Source: Mitsuaria chitosanitabida ATCC BAA-476 = NBRC 102408 (GTDB taxonomy: Bacteria; Pseudomonadota; Gammaproteobacteria; Burkholderiales; Burkholderiaceae_C). Taken from it: a DNA stretch of 64,000 nucleotides. The notes below the pieces were generated by a model. That model was given only the letters and a program-made list of their open reading frames with translations. It was not told where the DNA came from and did not search any database. A program made the position numbers and the translations under genes. Positions 1-8,908 of the stretch are shown piece after piece (position 1 is the first letter of the stretch; the number at the start of each line of letters is the position of its first letter). The DNA is taken from NCBI RefSeq assembly GCF_001598255.1, contig NZ_BCYP01000033.1, positions 186,001 through 250,000 on the forward strand, written 5' to 3'.

Positions 1-454
1 GGCCCAGCACGCGCACCAGCATCAGCGCCCACACCAGCTCGGGCACCGAGCGCAGCACCACCAGCACCGTGCGCACGGTCCAGCGCAGCGCGGCCGGCAT
101 CGTGGCCATGCGGCCGGTCAGCGAGGACACCGACAAGCGCGCCGTCGCCAGCAGCGCCAGCGGCACCGCGATGACCCAGGCCATCGCCAGGCCCACCGTG
201 GCCATCGCGACGGTGCGCCAGGTGTCGGCCGCCAGCATCGCGAGGAACTCGGCGTCCACGCGCGGCGTCAGGAACTGCGCGCCGAATCGCCAGGTCGCGC
301 GCAGGCTGCGCTCGTCGAGCAGTTCCCAGGGACGGAACTCGCACCACACCAGCAGCGGCCACATCAGCGCGAGCAGCGCCAGCGTCGTGCCGATGCGGCG
401 GGTCGCCGCGGGATCGCGGCGCCACGGAGCGTCGAGCGCCATCGCCGAGCTCAT
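1..454 (-). CDS. phnE: Phosphonate-type ABC transporter permease PhnE (3' part missing)
   Basis: Inner-membrane permease of a phosphonate/phosphite-type importer. About 151 codons are visible, starting MSSAMALDAPWRRDP, and the gene runs off the left edge. Seen: two hydrophobic segments (around residues 22-37 and 84-105) and a permease-like stretch ending RSVPELVWALMLVRVLG, which resembles the coupling region contacted by the ATPase. The start at 454 lies 4 bp beyond the phnC stop, in the same direction, so phnD-phnC-phnE form an operon. A second ATG at 442 is possible. Substrate (phosphonate, phosphite or other) cannot be decided from this fragment. Confidence 0.85.
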   Translation of the reverse strand, partial: MSSAMALDAPWRRDPAATRRIGTTLALLALMWPLLVWCEFRPWELLDERSLRATWRFGAQFLTPRVDAEFLAMLAADTWRTVAMATVGLAMAWVIAVPLALLATARLSVSSLTGRMATMPAALRWTVRTVLVVLRSVPELVWALMLVRVLG

Positions 455-458
455 CGCC

Positions 459-1280
459 TCACCGTCCCAGCGCCTGCGCGTGATTGCGCGGCAGGCCGGG
501 GTCGGGCTCGACGACGGCGGGCGACTCGTCCTCGTCCAGGCCCGCGTAGAGCTCGGCCAGACGCTGGCCGTCCAGGCCCTGCGGCGGACCGTCGTAGACC
601 AGGCGCCCCTCGCGCAACGCGATGATGCGCGGGAACAGGCCTCGCGCCAGGTCGATCTGGTGCAGGCTGCAGATCAGCGTGCGGTCCTGCGCCCGGGCGG
701 CGTCCTGCAGCACGCCCAACGCGCGCTGGGCGCGCTGCGGATCGAGCGCCGAGAGCGGCTCGTCGACCAGCCACAGCCGCGCCCTGGACACCAGCAAGCG
801 CGCGAGCGCGACCCGCTGGCGCTCACCGCCGGAGAGCTGGTCCACCCGCGACCACAAGCGGTTGCCGAGCTCCAGCCGGTCCAGCGCGTCGAAGGCGAGT
901 CGGGCCTGTTCGGCCGAGGGGCTGAACAGCATGCGCAGGCTCTCGCCGAAGGACGCGCCGGGCAGGCGCCCCGCGAGCACCGCGGTGGCGACGCGCTGAC
1001 GCGGCGGCAAGGGCGGATGCTGCGGGGCGAGCATCAGCTCGCGGCGCAGCCAGTGTCGATCGCGATGCGACAGCGCCCAGGCGTCCTGCCCCACGAGCCG
1101 CAGCGAGCCCGCGGCCGGACGCAGCGCCAGCGCCAGCGCGTGCAGCAGCGAGGTCTTGCCGGCGCCGGACGCGCCGATCAGCGCGACCTGCTCGCCGGTC
1201 TCGATGCTCAGGGAGAGCGGCTGGACGAGGGTCTTGGGACCGGCCTGCAGATGCAGGTCGTCCAACTCCAGGAGAGGCAT
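459..1280 (-). CDS. phnC: Phosphonate-type ABC transporter ATP-binding protein PhnC
   Basis: Cytoplasmic ATPase that powers import together with PhnD and PhnE; 273 aa, the usual PhnC length. Seen: Walker A GASGAGKT at residues 36-43, signature LSGGERQRVALARLL, Walker B LWLVDEPLSALD, and an H-loop region (SLHQIDLA). The gene starts 9 bp after the phnD stop. The C-terminal tail beyond the H-loop is acidic and ends AQALGR. Known: PhnC proteins serve phosphonate, phosphite or phosphate-ester importers. No C-P lyase gene is visible, so the substrate is open. Confidence 0.92.
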   Translation of the reverse strand: MPLLELDDLHLQAGPKTLVQPLSLSIETGEQVALIGASGAGKTSLLHALALALRPAAGSLRLVGQDAWALSHRDRHWLRRELMLAPQHPPLPPRQRVATAVLAGRLPGASFGESLRMLFSPSAEQARLAFDALDRLELGNRLWSRVDQLSGGERQRVALARLLVSRARLWLVDEPLSALDPQRAQRALGVLQDAARAQDRTLICSLHQIDLARGLFPRIIALREGRLVYDGPPQGLDGQRLAELYAGLDEDESPAVVEPDPGLPRNHAQALGR

Positions 1281-1289
1281 GGGGGAGGT

Positions 1290-2180
1290 TTACTTCAGCA
1301 AGCCCGCGTTCTCGGCGGCGGCCTTGATGCCGGTGTAGTTCTCGGGCTTGGTCGGCACGAACTTCGTCGCGCGCTGCAGCTCCAGGATCTCCTTGCCCTC
1401 GGGCGTCGCCGGGCTGAGCTTGAGGAAGGCCGCCTTGAGCTTGGCCTGCAGCGCCGCGGGCATGTCGGCGTGCACGCTCCAGTTGTAGTCGTAGAACGGC
1501 GGCGTCGTGTAGAAGACCTTGACCGCGCTGGTGTCGACCTTCTTGTCGGCGACCAGCTTCTCCCAGACCGAGATGTTGAGCGCGCCCGCGTCGACCTTGC
1601 CCGAGGCCACGGCCGCGACGGTGGCGTCATGGGCGCCGGAGAAGGAGACGCGCTTGAGGTCGGTCTCGGGGTTGATCTTGGCCGCCAGCAGGAAGGAGCG
1701 CGGCATCAGGTGGCCCGAGGTCGACGACGCGGAGCCGAAGCTCAGGGTCTTGCCCTTGAGGTCCTCGAGCTTGGTGATGCCGGAGTGGGCGTCGGTGACG
1801 AAGACGGAGCGGAACTTCTCGTCCTCCTCGCGCTGGACCAGCGGGACGATCTTGCCGCCGGAGCGCACGTTGGCCTGCACGAAGGTGAAGCCGCCGAACC
1901 AGGCCAGGTCGATCTTCTTGTTGACGACGGCCTCGACCGCCGCGGCGTAGTCGGTGACGGGCGTCCACTCGACCTTCACACCGAGTTCCTTCTCCAGGTA
2001 CTTGCCCAGCGGCGCGAACTTGCGGGCGAGTTCGGTCGGCGACTCATCCGGAATCGCCGTCACGCGCAGCACCTGCGGCGCGGTCTGCGCCTGCGCCGCG
2101 CCGCCGAAAGCGGCAGCGACGACGGTGGCGGCGGCGAGGCCCTGCAGCGCACGGCTGACTTGGCGAAGGAGCTTGGACAT
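1290..2180 (-). CDS. phnD: Phosphonate-type ABC transporter periplasmic binding protein PhnD
   Basis: Periplasmic solute-binding protein (296 aa) that delivers substrate to PhnCE. Seen: a Sec signal peptide (MSKLLRQVSR, hydrophobic core, cleavage after a GGAAQAQ-like site), then the PhnD-family opening VLRVTAIPDESPTELARKF and the middle WFGGFTFVQAN. I chose the ATG at 2180 because the signal peptide begins there; the open frame extends upstream to 2300 but that stretch overlaps the tRNA-Sec gene. First gene of the phnDCE operon, beginning 71 bp downstream of selC. Confidence 0.92.
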   Translation of the reverse strand: MSKLLRQVSRALQGLAAATVVAAAFGGAAQAQTAPQVLRVTAIPDESPTELARKFAPLGKYLEKELGVKVEWTPVTDYAAAVEAVVNKKIDLAWFGGFTFVQANVRSGGKIVPLVQREEDEKFRSVFVTDAHSGITKLEDLKGKTLSFGSASSTSGHLMPRSFLLAAKINPETDLKRVSFSGAHDATVAAVASGKVDAGALNISVWEKLVADKKVDTSAVKVFYTTPPFYDYNWSVHADMPAALQAKLKAAFLKLSPATPEGKEILELQRATKFVPTKPENYTGIKAAAENAGLLK

Positions 2181-2251
2181 GGCGAGGTCTCTACGGGTGG
2201 TGAGGAAGGAAGGAATCGCGAGAGGGATCGCGAGAGGAACGGCGAGAAGGA

Positions 2252-2347
2252 TGGCGGAAGGAAATGGGAGTCGAACCCACCCGGCGATGCGTGGCATCAC
2301 CCACCAGATTTGAAGTCTGGCCGACCCACCAGGGTCGTTTTCCTTCC
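2252..2347 (-). tRNA. selC: tRNA-Sec (anticodon UCA)
   Basis: 96-nt selenocysteine tRNA. Seen: an 8-bp acceptor stem GGAAGGAA/TTCCTTCC, discriminator G and encoded CCA; anticodon arm CCAGACTTCAAATCTGG with TCA in the loop; a long variable arm; and T-loop GTTCGACTC. The long acceptor and extra arm are the features that let SelA and SelB recognise this tRNA. Its 5' end is 16 bp after the selB stop, so it may be co-transcribed with selAB and processed out. Confidence 0.97.
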
Positions 2348-2363
2348 TGTGATCGTGGCCTGT

Positions 2364-4796
2364 TCATGCGGCTTGCGAGGCGTGGGCGACATCGCCCGGC
2401 GCGTCTTCGTCGATGAACAGCCGGCAATCGGTCCGGAGCCGATGCGCGTCGCCGACGCGCCTCAGCAGCCCGACCTTGTCGAAGAACTCCAGCACCTGGA
2501 TCGCGCGCTTGCGGCCCAGGCCGCTGCGATCGCGGAAGGCCGCGGCGGTGACGTCGCCATCGCCGCCGATGGCCGACTCGCGCGCGATGCGGGCCAGGTC
2601 CCGGATCGCCGGGGGCGCATAGTACAGGTCCTTCACGACCTGGAACAGCTCGCCGCGCTGCGCGAGTCGCGCCAGCGTCGTGCGCACCAGCGCCTCGGGC
2701 TCCGCGGTCTGCTTGGCGAGATCGCGCGCCCAGGCGCCCTCGAAGCCCGCCGTGTTCAAGGCCGGCGTCATCTTCTGCGCGAGCCGCTCATCGAGTGCCG
2801 ACAGTTGCACGCCGTGCTCGGGCCGATGCGCTGCCGCGCCGGTGATGGCGACCTGCCCCGCCGCCGCCATGCGCTGCACGAGGGCGCGCCAGAGGGGCTC
2901 GGCCATGCGCGGCGCGGCGAGCCGACGCCAGCGCGCCAGATCGGGTCCGAGCTCCTCGGGTTGATCCTGGTGATAGCGCTCCAGGCGCTGCAAGGCGATG
3001 TCCGTCCACTGCGCCGTCTGCGCCGCACCCAGCGCCCACGCCGGACCAGCCGCGCCGGAGACCACGGCGCCGACGATGGGGTCACCCACTGCTTCTCCCG
3101 CCTGTGGGAGCGCGGCAGAGAGCCCGAAGATCCTCACCCCAACCCTCTCCCGCAAGCGGGCGAGGGAGTCGGAAGGCTCGTTGTCCTTAGAAGGCTCGTT
3201 GTCCCCGGAAGGCAAGATGTCTTCGGAAGGCTCTTTGTCTTCGGAAGGCTCTTTGTCTTCGGAAGTCTCGTTGTCTTCGGAAGGCTCTTTGTCTTCGGAA
3301 GTCTCGTTGTCTTCGGAAGGCGAGATGTCCTTGGAGGCGCTCGGTGTGCTTTGGCCCCCTCTCCCGCCAAGCGGGAGAGGGCTGGGGTGAGGGTCTTCCT
3401 CGTGGATCAGCGCCGCTCGCCCCCCCGTCGCCACGCCCTGCCCGGCGGCGAAGCGCGCCAGGTCCACGCCCATCGGCGCCTGGCGCAGCAGGCCGCTCAG
3501 TCGCTCGCTTACCGTCGGCGCGGCGAGCGCCACCAGCTCGCCCAGGCGCAGCGCCGTCCGCCGATACCGAGCCGGCCCCTGCGGATCGAGCACCACGCCT
3601 CCCGCCAGCGCCCGCGTCGCCGACGCGTCGCGGAGCACCACGCGATCACCGGCCCAAGCGCCGACCGGCCGATGCAGCACCAGCTGCACGAAGGCCTCCT
3701 CGCCCGGCGCGACCGCATCGAGCGCCCCGCCGCCGACCGCCCCCAGCACCGCGACCGACCCGGTCACCTGCTCCGCCCCGATGTGCACATGCACCGGCGT
3801 CCCGCTGCGCAGCGGCTTCGTTTCCTCCGCCCAGAGCCGCAAGCGCGCGTCCAGTCGGTCGGTCCACTGCGCGATCTCGGGCGCGGCCAGCCATTGCCCG
3901 CGCGCGACCTCATCCTTGTCGATGCCCACCAGCCCGATGGCCACGCGCTGTCCGGCCGTCGCGCGCTCCGCCGCCGCGTTCTGCGCATGCAGGCTGCGCA
4001 CGCGCCCCCGCCGCGGCGCCTGGCCCGGCGCGGGCGGCAGCAGCAGGAGCTCGTCGCCGATCGCGACCTCGCCCGCATGCGCGGTGCCGGTGCAGACCGT
4101 CCCCACGCCGGCGAGACTGAACACCCGATCCACGGCCAAGCGGAATCCCTGTCCCGCGAGTTCCCGCTTCGGCAGCGCGAGCGACTCGGCGACGAGGTGT
4201 TCGCGCAGCTCGCCCACGCCCTCGCCCGCCGTCGCGGCGACCTCGAAGATCCTCGCATCCGCCAGCGCCGTCCCGGCGAGCAGCGCGCGAATCTCATCGC
4301 GCCGCCGCGCGCGTGTGGCGGTATCGACGCGATCGCACTTCGTCATCGCGACCGTCCCGCGCGCAATCCCCAGCAGCGACAGCAACGCGAGATGCTCGCG
4401 CGTCTGCGGCATCACGCCGTCATCCGCGGCGACGAGCAGCAGCGCGTGGTCGATGCCGGTCGCGCCCGACAGCATGGTGTGCACCAGGCGCTCATGACCC
4501 GGCACATCGACGAAGCCGATGCGCGAAGCACGCGCGCCCGGCGCGGCCCCGTTCGGACTCGCACGCCCAGCCGCAGTCGCAGTCGCAGTCGCGGTCCCAG
4601 TCCCAATCCCAGTCGCTGCCGCAGTCGACGAGGATGCCGCCGCCCCCGACGCCTCGACGTCCAGATAGGCATAGCCCAGCGCGATGCTGATCCCGCGCTG
4701 CTTTTCTTCCGGCAGCCGATCCGTGTCGACGCCCGTCAGCGCCTTGACCAGCGTCGTCTTGCCATGGTCGATGTGACCCGCGGTGCCGACGATCAC
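2364..4796 (-). CDS. selB: Selenocysteine-specific elongation factor SelB, with two low-complexity insertions
   Basis: GTPase that brings Sec-tRNA to UGA codons next to a SECIS hairpin. Seen: GHIDHGKTT at residues 7-15, DVPGHE, TKCD, EF-Tu-like domains 2 and 3, and C-terminal winged helices (ending ..[24 protein letters not shown]) that bind SECIS RNA. At 810 aa it is about 200 residues longer than Escherichia coli SelB (614). One surplus is an Ala/Thr/Gly-rich stretch at residues 46-92 inside the G domain. The other, at residues 469-556, consists of hexapeptide repeats (SEDKEP-like) bracketed by palindromic elements, within the winged-helix region. The start is GTG, overlapping the selA stop (GTGA). 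The frame is intact. Confidence 0.95.
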   Translation of the reverse strand: MIVGTAGHIDHGKTTLVKALTGVDTDRLPEEKQRGISIALGYAYLDVEASGAAASSSTAAATGIGTGTATATATAAGRASPNGAAPGARASRIGFVDVPGHERLVHTMLSGATGIDHALLLVAADDGVMPQTREHLALLSLLGIARGTVAMTKCDRVDTATRARRRDEIRALLAGTALADARIFEVAATAGEGVGELREHLVAESLALPKRELAGQGFRLAVDRVFSLAGVGTVCTGTAHAGEVAIGDELLLLPPAPGQAPRRGRVRSLHAQNAAAERATAGQRVAIGLVGIDKDEVARGQWLAAPEIAQWTDRLDARLRLWAEETKPLRSGTPVHVHIGAEQVTGSVAVLGAVGGGALDAVAPGEEAFVQLVLHRPVGAWAGDRVVLRDASATRALAGGVVLDPQGPARYRRTALRLGELVALAAPTVSERLSGLLRQAPMGVDLARFAAGQGVATGGRAALIHEEDPHPSPLPLGGRGGQSTPSASKDISPSEDNETSEDKEPSEDNETSEDKEPSEDKEPSEDILPSGDNEPSKDNEPSDSLARLRERVGVRIFGLSAALPQAGEAVGDPIVGAVVSGAAGPAWALGAAQTAQWTDIALQRLERYHQDQPEELGPDLARWRRLAAPRMAEPLWRALVQRMAAAGQVAITGAAAHRPEHGVQLSALDERLAQKMTPALNTAGFEGAWARDLAKQTAEPEALVRTTLARLAQRGELFQVVKDLYYAPPAIRDLARIARESAIGGDGDVTAAAFRDRSGLGRKRAIQVLEFFDKVGLLRRVGDAHRLRTDCRLFIDEDAPGDVAHASQAA
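3132..3393 (-). repeat. Composite insertion in selB: two inverted palindromes around nine 18-bp repeats
   Basis: Left palindrome 3132-3168 (outer arm CCTCACCCCAACCCTCTCCCGC) and right palindrome 3355-3393 (its reverse complement GCGGGAGAGGGCTGGGGTGAGG, with one base mismatch) bracket nine perfect-length 18-bp units at 3172-3333, for example GAAGGCTCTTTGTCTTCG. The whole block keeps the selB frame. Confidence 0.95.
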
Positions 4797-6271
4797 GCCA
4801 GCGCCTCCCGCAGCTGCGGCAACTGCGCGATGAACTCCGGCTCCTCGCGCCCCTCATCCAGGCAGCGAAGATCCAGCCACAGCTCATCCGCCTGCACCCG
4901 CGCGATCACCGGGAGCGGCAGCCCCCGCAGGGCCGTGACCAGCTCATCCAACGCGCGCCCCACGCCGCGCTTGCCCGGCAGAACCGGCGTGAGCACCAGC
5001 CCTGCCGAGGGCAGCGTCTCCACCGGCAGCGAGCCCGAGCCGATCTGCCCGCGCATCGCCGCGGCGCGCACCGCGAAGCGCGGCGCCACCGCCGCCGTGA
5101 CCTTCTCGATCAGCCGCTCCCCCTGCGCCTCGATCTGCTCGACCGGCCGCGTGAGCAGCCGCAGCGTCGGCAGATCCGTCGTCAGGCGATCCGGCTGCAG
5201 ATAGAGCCGCAGCGTCGCCTCCAGCGCCGCCATCGGCAGCTTGGACATGCGCAGCGCGCGCTTCATCGGGAACTTGCGGATCTTCTGCACCAGGTCCTTG
5301 CGGCCGACGATCAAGCCCGCCTGCGGTCCGCCCAGCAGCTTGTCGCCGCTGAAGGTCACCACATCGCAGCCGTCGGCGAGCATGCGCTGCGGCAGCGGCT
5401 CGGCGGGCAGGCCCCATTGCGACAGGTCCACCAGCGAGCCGCTGCCCAGGTCCGTCAGCAGCGGCAGCCCCGCCGCATGCGCGATGGGCGCGAGCTCGGC
5501 CTCGCTCACCGACGCGGTGAAGCCCTGGATCGCGTAGTTGCTGGTGTGGACCTTCATCAGCAGCGCGGTGTCCGGGCCGATCGCGGCCTGGTAGTCGCGC
5601 GCATGGGTGCGATTCGTCGTGCCGACCTCGACCAGCCGCGCGCCCGCCGCCGACATCACGTCGGGCATGCGGAAGGCGCCGCCGATCTCGACCAGCTCGC
5701 CGCGCGACAGCACCGCCTCCTTGCCGCCCGCGAGCGCGGCCAGGCTCAGCAGCACGGCCGCCGCGTTGTTGTTCACGACGGTCGCCGCCTCGGCGCCGGT
5801 GATCTCGCGCAGCAGGTCCTCGACCAGGCTGTCGCGGTCGCCGCGCTCCCCGCGCGCGAGGTCGAATTCCAGGTTGTTGGGCGAGCCCATGCAGGCCAGC
5901 ACCTGCTGCAGCGCCTCGTCGGCCAGCAGCGCGCGGCCCAGGTTGGTGTGCAGCACCGTGCCGGTCAGGTTGATCACCCGTCGCATGCGCGGCGCCAGGC
6001 GCCCGGCACAGCGGCGCTCGAGCTCGCTCGGCAGCTCATGGAGGCGCTGAGGCGGCAACGCGCCGGACAGCGCCAGCTGACGCCACTCCTCGAGCAGCCG
6101 ACGCGCCTCGGCCGCGACGAACGCGTGACCGTGCCGCGCCATCAGATGCGTCACCGCGTGATCGCGCAGCAGTCGGTCGACGGAGGGGAGATCCTTGGGG
6201 GCCGCGGACGCCATCGGCGTCACCGGGGAGCCTGCCGTCGGACCATGAACCATGGATGCCTCGGGCTTCAT
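4793..6271 (-). CDS. selA: L-seryl-tRNA(Sec) selenium transferase SelA
   Basis: PLP enzyme that converts seryl-tRNA(Sec) to selenocysteinyl-tRNA(Sec) using selenophosphate. Length 492 aa (E. coli 463). Seen: N-terminal domain with LPSVDRLL, the Fold-type I PLP core, and the motif [12 protein letters not shown] with the PLP lysine at about residue 311. The start ATG at 6271 is 2 bp past the fdhE stop and is preferred over in-frame upstream codons, which lie inside fdhE. The 3' end overlaps selB (GTGA). Operon position after fdhE links selenium insertion to formate dehydrogenase. Confidence 0.95.
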   Translation of the reverse strand: MKPEASMVHGPTAGSPVTPMASAAPKDLPSVDRLLRDHAVTHLMARHGHAFVAAEARRLLEEWRQLALSGALPPQRLHELPSELERRCAGRLAPRMRRVINLTGTVLHTNLGRALLADEALQQVLACMGSPNNLEFDLARGERGDRDSLVEDLLREITGAEAATVVNNNAAAVLLSLAALAGGKEAVLSRGELVEIGGAFRMPDVMSAAGARLVEVGTTNRTHARDYQAAIGPDTALLMKVHTSNYAIQGFTASVSEAELAPIAHAAGLPLLTDLGSGSLVDLSQWGLPAEPLPQRMLADGCDVVTFSGDKLLGGPQAGLIVGRKDLVQKIRKFPMKRALRMSKLPMAALEATLRLYLQPDRLTTDLPTLRLLTRPVEQIEAQGERLIEKVTAAVAPRFAVRAAAMRGQIGSGSLPVETLPSAGLVLTPVLPGKRGVGRALDELVTALRGLPLPVIARVQADELWLDLRCLDEGREEPEFIAQLPQLREALA

Positions 6272-6273
6272 GC

Positions 6274-7278
6274 TCACTGACCTCCGGGATCGGGTGGGGG
6301 GTCGGCCTCGCCGAGCACCAGCATCGGGTTGAAGCCGTGGCGCACCACGCCCAGCTCGCCGATCAGCAGATCCAGCGTCAGCGTGGCCAGGTCGTCGGCC
6401 AGAGGCTCGACCTGCAGGTCCTTCTCCATGTGCACCTGCTTGAGGTAGTGCCCGCAGGTTTCGCAGCACTCGGCCTGGACGACCTCGGACTTCCTGTCGT
6501 CCTCGTCGACCAGCGCCTGGAAGCTGATGCCCTTGGTGCCCTGGCAATGCGCGCACTTGATGCGCACGTAGTGCCACTGCGTGCCGCACAGCGAGCAGGC
6601 CAGAAAGCGCAGGCCCGACTGCTCCGCGCCCACGCGCGTGATCGAGGCCACCGGCCGCGAGCCGCAGCAGGGGCAGACCGTCGGGTCGTCGATGAGGCCG
6701 AAGGGCGCGAGGGTCTCGGTATGGTCGCCCCGCTCGAAGCGGGCCTGCAGCTGCTGCACCAGACGGGTCCAGTGCAGCTGCAGCGCGGCCGCGATCAGCG
6801 GCGCGGCGGCGGGGTCCAGACCTGAGGCGCCGCCGGCGAGCAGCGCGCTCGCCTGCTGCTCCAGATAGGCGTCATCGGCCTCGGCGAGTTGCTTTACCAG
6901 TGTCCGCGCCGCCTCGGGAATCGCGCTCCCCGCGAGCGCGCCCAGCAGCGCGCGCAGTTCCTCGCGCCAGACGGGATCGCGTTTGTAGAGCTGCGCATCC
7001 AGCGGGGGCTGTCCGCCCGCCATCGCGGCACCCAGCGCCATCTCGTCGGGCAGCTTCAGCGGACGCGGCTGCTTCAGCCGCTCGTGCTGATGCCGAGCCA
7101 GCTCGGCCACGAAGAGCAGATAGTCCCGCATCGCATGGCCCTCGGCCAGCTGACGCAGGCGCATCGAGCGCTCGATGAAGAGGCCGGGCTCGGGGAGTCG
7201 CAGCGGCGCGGCGCGCGCGCCGGCGTTCACCGCGATCTCCTCCGGGGTCATCAGGCGGATGGTGCTGCTGGCGGTCAT
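6274..7278 (-). CDS. fdhE: Formate dehydrogenase accessory protein FdhE
   Basis: Cytoplasmic rubredoxin-like accessory protein needed for active respiratory formate dehydrogenase; 334 aa (E. coli 309). Seen: four paired-cysteine motifs, [23 protein letters not shown] and CCETCGHY, which match the FdhE metal sites. Start ATG at 7278 overlaps the fdnI stop (ATGA), supporting translational coupling; the open frame upstream of it lies within fdnI. Known: FdhE is thought to bind the catalytic subunit before Tat export. Confidence 0.94.
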   Translation of the reverse strand: MTASSTIRLMTPEEIAVNAGARAAPLRLPEPGLFIERSMRLRQLAEGHAMRDYLLFVAELARHQHERLKQPRPLKLPDEMALGAAMAGGQPPLDAQLYKRDPVWREELRALLGALAGSAIPEAARTLVKQLAEADDAYLEQQASALLAGGASGLDPAAAPLIAAALQLHWTRLVQQLQARFERGDHTETLAPFGLIDDPTVCPCCGSRPVASITRVGAEQSGLRFLACSLCGTQWHYVRIKCAHCQGTKGISFQALVDEDDRKSEVVQAECCETCGHYLKQVHMEKDLQVEPLADDLATLTLDLLIGELGVVRHGFNPMLVLGEADPPPDPGGQ

Positions 7279-7898
7279 GCGCGCGGACGTTCCTTCATTT
7301 CCTTGTGCCACAGCGGATGGTGGTGGGCGGCCCAGGTGTCGGTGACCGTACCACGGGTCATCGCCCGGAACGAGCCCTTGACCCAGATCGCCGCATAGAC
7401 ATGGATGATGATGGTCAGGATCAGGATCGCCGCCGACGCCGAGTGCAGCACCACCGCGATGCGCCGCATCAGGATGTTCCCCTCGGGGAACCAGGCGTGC
7501 CAGAACATGAAGCCCGTCACCAGCAGGATCAGCAGCGACACCACCATGACCCAGAACACGATCTTCTGACCGGCGTTGTACTTGTGGGCCGGCTGCACGC
7601 CCTCTTTATGGGCGCCGGAAATCATGCCCGGACTCTGCCGCATCCATGTGGAGTCGACCGAGGTCCACAGGTTGTCGCGCCACATCTTCAGCGCCAGGAA
7701 GAAGAACGCCAGCACCATGCCCAGTCCCATGTAGGGATGCAGGACGCGGGTCCACGGGCCGCCGCCGAACAGGTTGGTCAGGAAGAACAGGCTGGGGTGG
7801 AAGAAGGCCAGGCCCGAGAGCCCGGCGCACAGGAACAGCAGCACGACGATCCAGTGGTTGATCCGCTGGCTGTCGCGATAGCGTTGCAGCAAGGCCAT
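7275..7898 (-). CDS. fdnI: Formate dehydrogenase gamma subunit (cytochrome b556)
   Basis: Membrane cytochrome b subunit (207 aa) that passes electrons from the beta subunit to quinone. Seen: start MALLQRYRDSQRINHWIVVLLF, four hydrophobic segments, and histidines in HWIVV, HPYMGLG, FWHAWF and IIHVYAAIW positioned as in FdnI/FdoI haem ligands. It lies 39 bp after fdnH and overlaps fdhE by 4 bp. Confidence 0.94.
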   Translation of the reverse strand: MALLQRYRDSQRINHWIVVLLFLCAGLSGLAFFHPSLFFLTNLFGGGPWTRVLHPYMGLGMVLAFFFLALKMWRDNLWTSVDSTWMRQSPGMISGAHKEGVQPAHKYNAGQKIVFWVMVVSLLILLVTGFMFWHAWFPEGNILMRRIAVVLHSASAAILILTIIIHVYAAIWVKGSFRAMTRGTVTDTWAAHHHPLWHKEMKERPRA

Positions 7899-7937
7899 GA
7901 TGGTCTCCTGGCTGATGAGCTGTTGACGGTGGGCGGA

Positions 7938-8897
7938 TCAGAGGCCGCCGTCCGGCGGGACCCGGGACGAGGGATCGCGGCCCGCGCGCAGGTCGCGCTC
8001 GCGCTCGTAGGCCAGTTCCTCGTCGGCGTCGGGCTCGTCGTGTCCGGTCTTCTGCGGGCCCACCTTCATGTAATGGAAGAAGCCCGCCACCGCGGCGCCG
8101 ATCATCGCGGCCACCGCCAGCGGCTTGGCCGCGCCCTTCCACAGCGACACCAGCGGACTGATCTGCGGGTCCTTGGGCAGGCCGTGATACAGGCCCGGCT
8201 GGTCCGCGTGCTGCAGCACGTACATCACGTGCGTGCCGCCCACGCCCTGCGGGTCGTAGACGCCGGCGTTCTGATAGCCGCGCTCCTTGAGGTCGACGAG
8301 GCGCTCGGCGGCGTACTCGTGCATGTCCTCTTTCGAGCCGAACTGGATCGCGCCCGTCGGGCAGGCCTTCACGCAGGCCGGCTCCAGGCCGACGCCGACA
8401 CGGTCCGAGCACAGGCTGCACTTGTAGGCCTTGTTGTCGGCCTTCGAAATGCGCGGCACGTCGAAGGGGCAGCCGGTCACGCAGTTGCCGCAGCCGATGC
8501 AGTGCTCGGAGATGAAGTCCACGATGCCGTTCGTGTACTTCACGATCGCCCCCGGCGACGGGCAGCTCTTGAGGCAGCCCGGATCCTCGCAATGCATGCA
8601 GCCGTCCTTGCGGATCAGCCACTCCAGCTTGTTCTCCTGCACCTCGACCTCGGAGTAGCGCATCACGGTCCACGACTGCGGCGACAGGTCGCGCGGGTTG
8701 TCGTAGGTGCCGTGGTTCTCGCCGATGTCGTCGCGCAGGTCGTTCCACTGCATGCAGGCGACCTGACAGGCCTTGCAGCCGATGCACGCCGAGACGTCGA
8801 TCAGCTTGGCCACCTCGGTGACATGCTTGCGCGCGTCCGGGCTGGGCAGCGTGGTCGCGGAGCGCTTGGCGATGTCCAGGGATTGCAATGAAGACAT
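7938..8897 (-). CDS. fdnH: Formate dehydrogenase beta subunit, four [4Fe-4S] ferredoxin
   Basis: Electron-transfer subunit (319 aa) between the Mo/W catalytic subunit and the cytochrome b. Seen: four cysteine clusters, [37 protein letters not shown] and [21 protein letters not shown], then a C-terminal membrane anchor [20 protein letters not shown]. Start ATG at 8897 is 11 bp after the fdnG stop. The N-terminus ([16 protein letters not shown]) has the form typical of the FdnH/FdoH family. Confidence 0.95.
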   Translation of the reverse strand: MSSLQSLDIAKRSATTLPSPDARKHVTEVAKLIDVSACIGCKACQVACMQWNDLRDDIGENHGTYDNPRDLSPQSWTVMRYSEVEVQENKLEWLIRKDGCMHCEDPGCLKSCPSPGAIVKYTNGIVDFISEHCIGCGNCVTGCPFDVPRISKADNKAYKCSLCSDRVGVGLEPACVKACPTGAIQFGSKEDMHEYAAERLVDLKERGYQNAGVYDPQGVGGTHVMYVLQHADQPGLYHGLPKDPQISPLVSLWKGAAKPLAVAAMIGAAVAGFFHYMKVGPQKTGHDEPDADEELAYERERDLRAGRDPSSRVPPDGGL

Positions 8898-8908
8898 GGC
8901 AGCGCTCC

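Noticed and set aside
3172-3333. CRISPR-like array in selB
   Set aside because: The 18-bp units are head-to-tail with no spacers and are translated in frame as hexapeptides.
69-5204. A 1711-codon open frame on the plus strand across phnC, phnD, tRNA-Sec, selB and selA
   Set aside because: It is antisense to five confident genes, its protein is Arg/Ala/Gly-rich with no domain, and such frames are expected from GC-rich third positions.
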